Below are positions 22,876-23,216 of a stretch of 23,216 bases of DNA, piece after piece. This DNA comes from JAVBQJ01 sp031549115 (GTDB taxonomy: Bacteria; Verrucomicrobiota; Lentisphaeria; Victivallales; Victivallaceae). A model generated the notes under the pieces. It saw only the letters and a program-made list of their open reading frames with translations, did no database searches and had not been told where the DNA came from. The position numbers were made by a program, and so were the translations under genes. How positions within the stretch are numbered: position 1 is the stretch's first letter; every line of letters begins with the position of its first letter. The DNA lies in contig JAVBQJ010000115.1 in the NCBI GenBank assembly GCA_031549115.1, positions 1 to 23,216 on the forward strand. Direction: 5' to 3'.

Positions 22876-23216
22876 TTTTCCGGCATGTCGAGTCTCGCAG
22901 GCAATCGCTATTGCAATACCGGAGGCGCTTGGCCTGATGACAGGCGTGGGTCCCCGCAGGGGTAGCAGGGGACGATGGCGAATCGTCCCCGGAGGCGCCC
23001 GCCAGCTGTGGCCGGCAAGGAGGGCGCCTCTGTGGTGGTCTGGCCGGTTTGACGCGGCGACAGGCGCTCTCGGAAGAATTTCCAAAAGGTCGCGGAGGAT
23101 GCCGTCAGGCATCCGTAGCAGAGGTGCAGGGGCGGTGACCCTGCCGGGGGGGGCGGGGGCGAGGAGCCCATAAGCGCTAGTCATCAATAATTTGTGAAAA
23201 CATTTTTAAGTTGGCA
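22876..23216. other. Gene-free 3' region rich in GC hairpins
   Basis: No protein-coding gene is supported. Open frames here have no ribosome site and arginine-rich, low-complexity translations typical of GC shadow. Perfect inverted repeats occur at 22901-22914 (GCAAT/ATTGC), 22932-22945 (GCCTG/CAGGC), 22952-22962 (CCCC/GGGG), 22968-22990 (GGGGACGAT/ATCGTCCCC), 22992-23030 (GAGGCGCCC/GGGCGCCTC), 23097-23114 (GGATGCC/GGCATCC) and 23126-23144 (GCAGGG/CCCTGC). A G-run follows at about 23145-23159. After 23170 the sequence turns AT-rich, probably the promoter zone of the next gene. It could be a structured RNA or a palindromic repeat element. Confidence 0.6.
22952..23144. repeat. Two copies of a hairpin - GTAGCAGrGG - hairpin layout
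   Basis: Copy one has hairpin CCCC-GCA-GGGG, the linker TAGCA, then hairpin GGGGACGAT-GGCGA-ATCGTCCCC (22952-22990). Copy two has hairpin GGATGCC-GTCA-GGCATCC, a GTAGCAGAGG linker, then hairpin GCAGGG-GCGGTGA-CCCTGC (23097-23144). The stems differ in sequence but keep pairing, and the linker is shared (GTAGCAGGGG versus GTAGCAGAGG). CGGAGG also recurs at 22920, 22990 and 23093. This resembles a degenerate duplicated structural unit. Confidence 0.4.

Noticed and set aside
22937..23173. A 78-codon frame in the hairpin-rich 3' region
   Set aside because: It has no ribosome site, an arginine-rich translation, and runs through multiple perfect hairpins, so RNA or repeat structure is the better reading.
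21163..23187. A 674-codon open frame on the minus strand opposite the U32 gene
   Set aside because: It is antisense to a clear U32-family gene, has no recognisable domain and no ribosome site. High GC at third codon positions keeps antisense frames open.
22876..23216. Known structured RNA (RNase P RNA, tmRNA, SRP RNA, 6S RNA)
   Set aside because: None of the conserved core sequences of these RNAs that I know appear in the region.
1..23216. CRISPR array, tRNA genes, insertion sequences or prophage
   Set aside because: No regular direct repeats with spacers, no tRNA-like cloverleaf segments, and no transposase, integrase or phage motifs were seen.

Overview
The window most resembles a chromosomal segment from a Lentisphaerae (Victivallis-like) bacterium of the PVC group. 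The evidence is a prepilin-like protein with the N-terminus [20 protein letters not shown], an abundance of glycoside hydrolases paired with AraC regulators, Gram-negative LolC/LolD and Prc-type envelope genes, and GC-rich coding DNA. The placement rests on protein style only; no rRNA or other taxonomic marker is present.

Left edge (1 to about 3160) is visibly more AT-rich than the rest. It holds a long inverted repeat (2-109), a divergent pair made of a GH32-like beta-propeller glycoside hydrolase (minus) and an AraC regulator (plus), and the first 17 codons of an FGGY-type sugar kinase that stop abruptly. This looks like a sugar-use cassette that was acquired and then cut by a deletion or rearrangement near 3155.

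Region 3307-7993 is a second sugar module. An AraC regulator (minus) is divergent from a three-gene unit: a type II secretion-like prepilin protein, an exported TIM-barrel glycosidase-like protein, and a cytoplasmic GH78-like alpha-L-rhamnosidase. A perfect extended -10 promoter precedes the unit, and a strong bidirectional hairpin terminator closes it.

Region 8000-13348 is envelope and housekeeping. On the minus strand, a Prc/Tsp-like S41 protease overlaps a CPBP-family membrane protease. Divergent from these, tyrS and hslO (Hsp33) form a tight plus-strand pair.

Region 13342-20542 is a compact minus-strand cluster of five genes separated by 10 to 25 bases: lolC/E-like permease, lolD-like ATPase, GH38 alpha-mannosidase, argH, and a membrane-anchored YdjC/ChbG-like deacetylase. 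Housekeeping and glycan genes are mixed in one apparent transcription unit.

Region 20650-23216 has a U32-family protein (RlhA/TrhP/YhbU type), divergent from the cluster. It is followed by 341 bases with no convincing gene but with a dense run of GC-rich hairpins and a partly duplicated hairpin layout, which may be a structured RNA or a palindromic repeat element.

I found no tRNA, rRNA, CRISPR array, intact insertion sequence or phage gene. The most unusual items are the hairpin-rich 3' region, the truncated kinase at a composition boundary, and the divergent GH32-like and TIM-barrel enzymes whose catalytic positions differ from the classic families.
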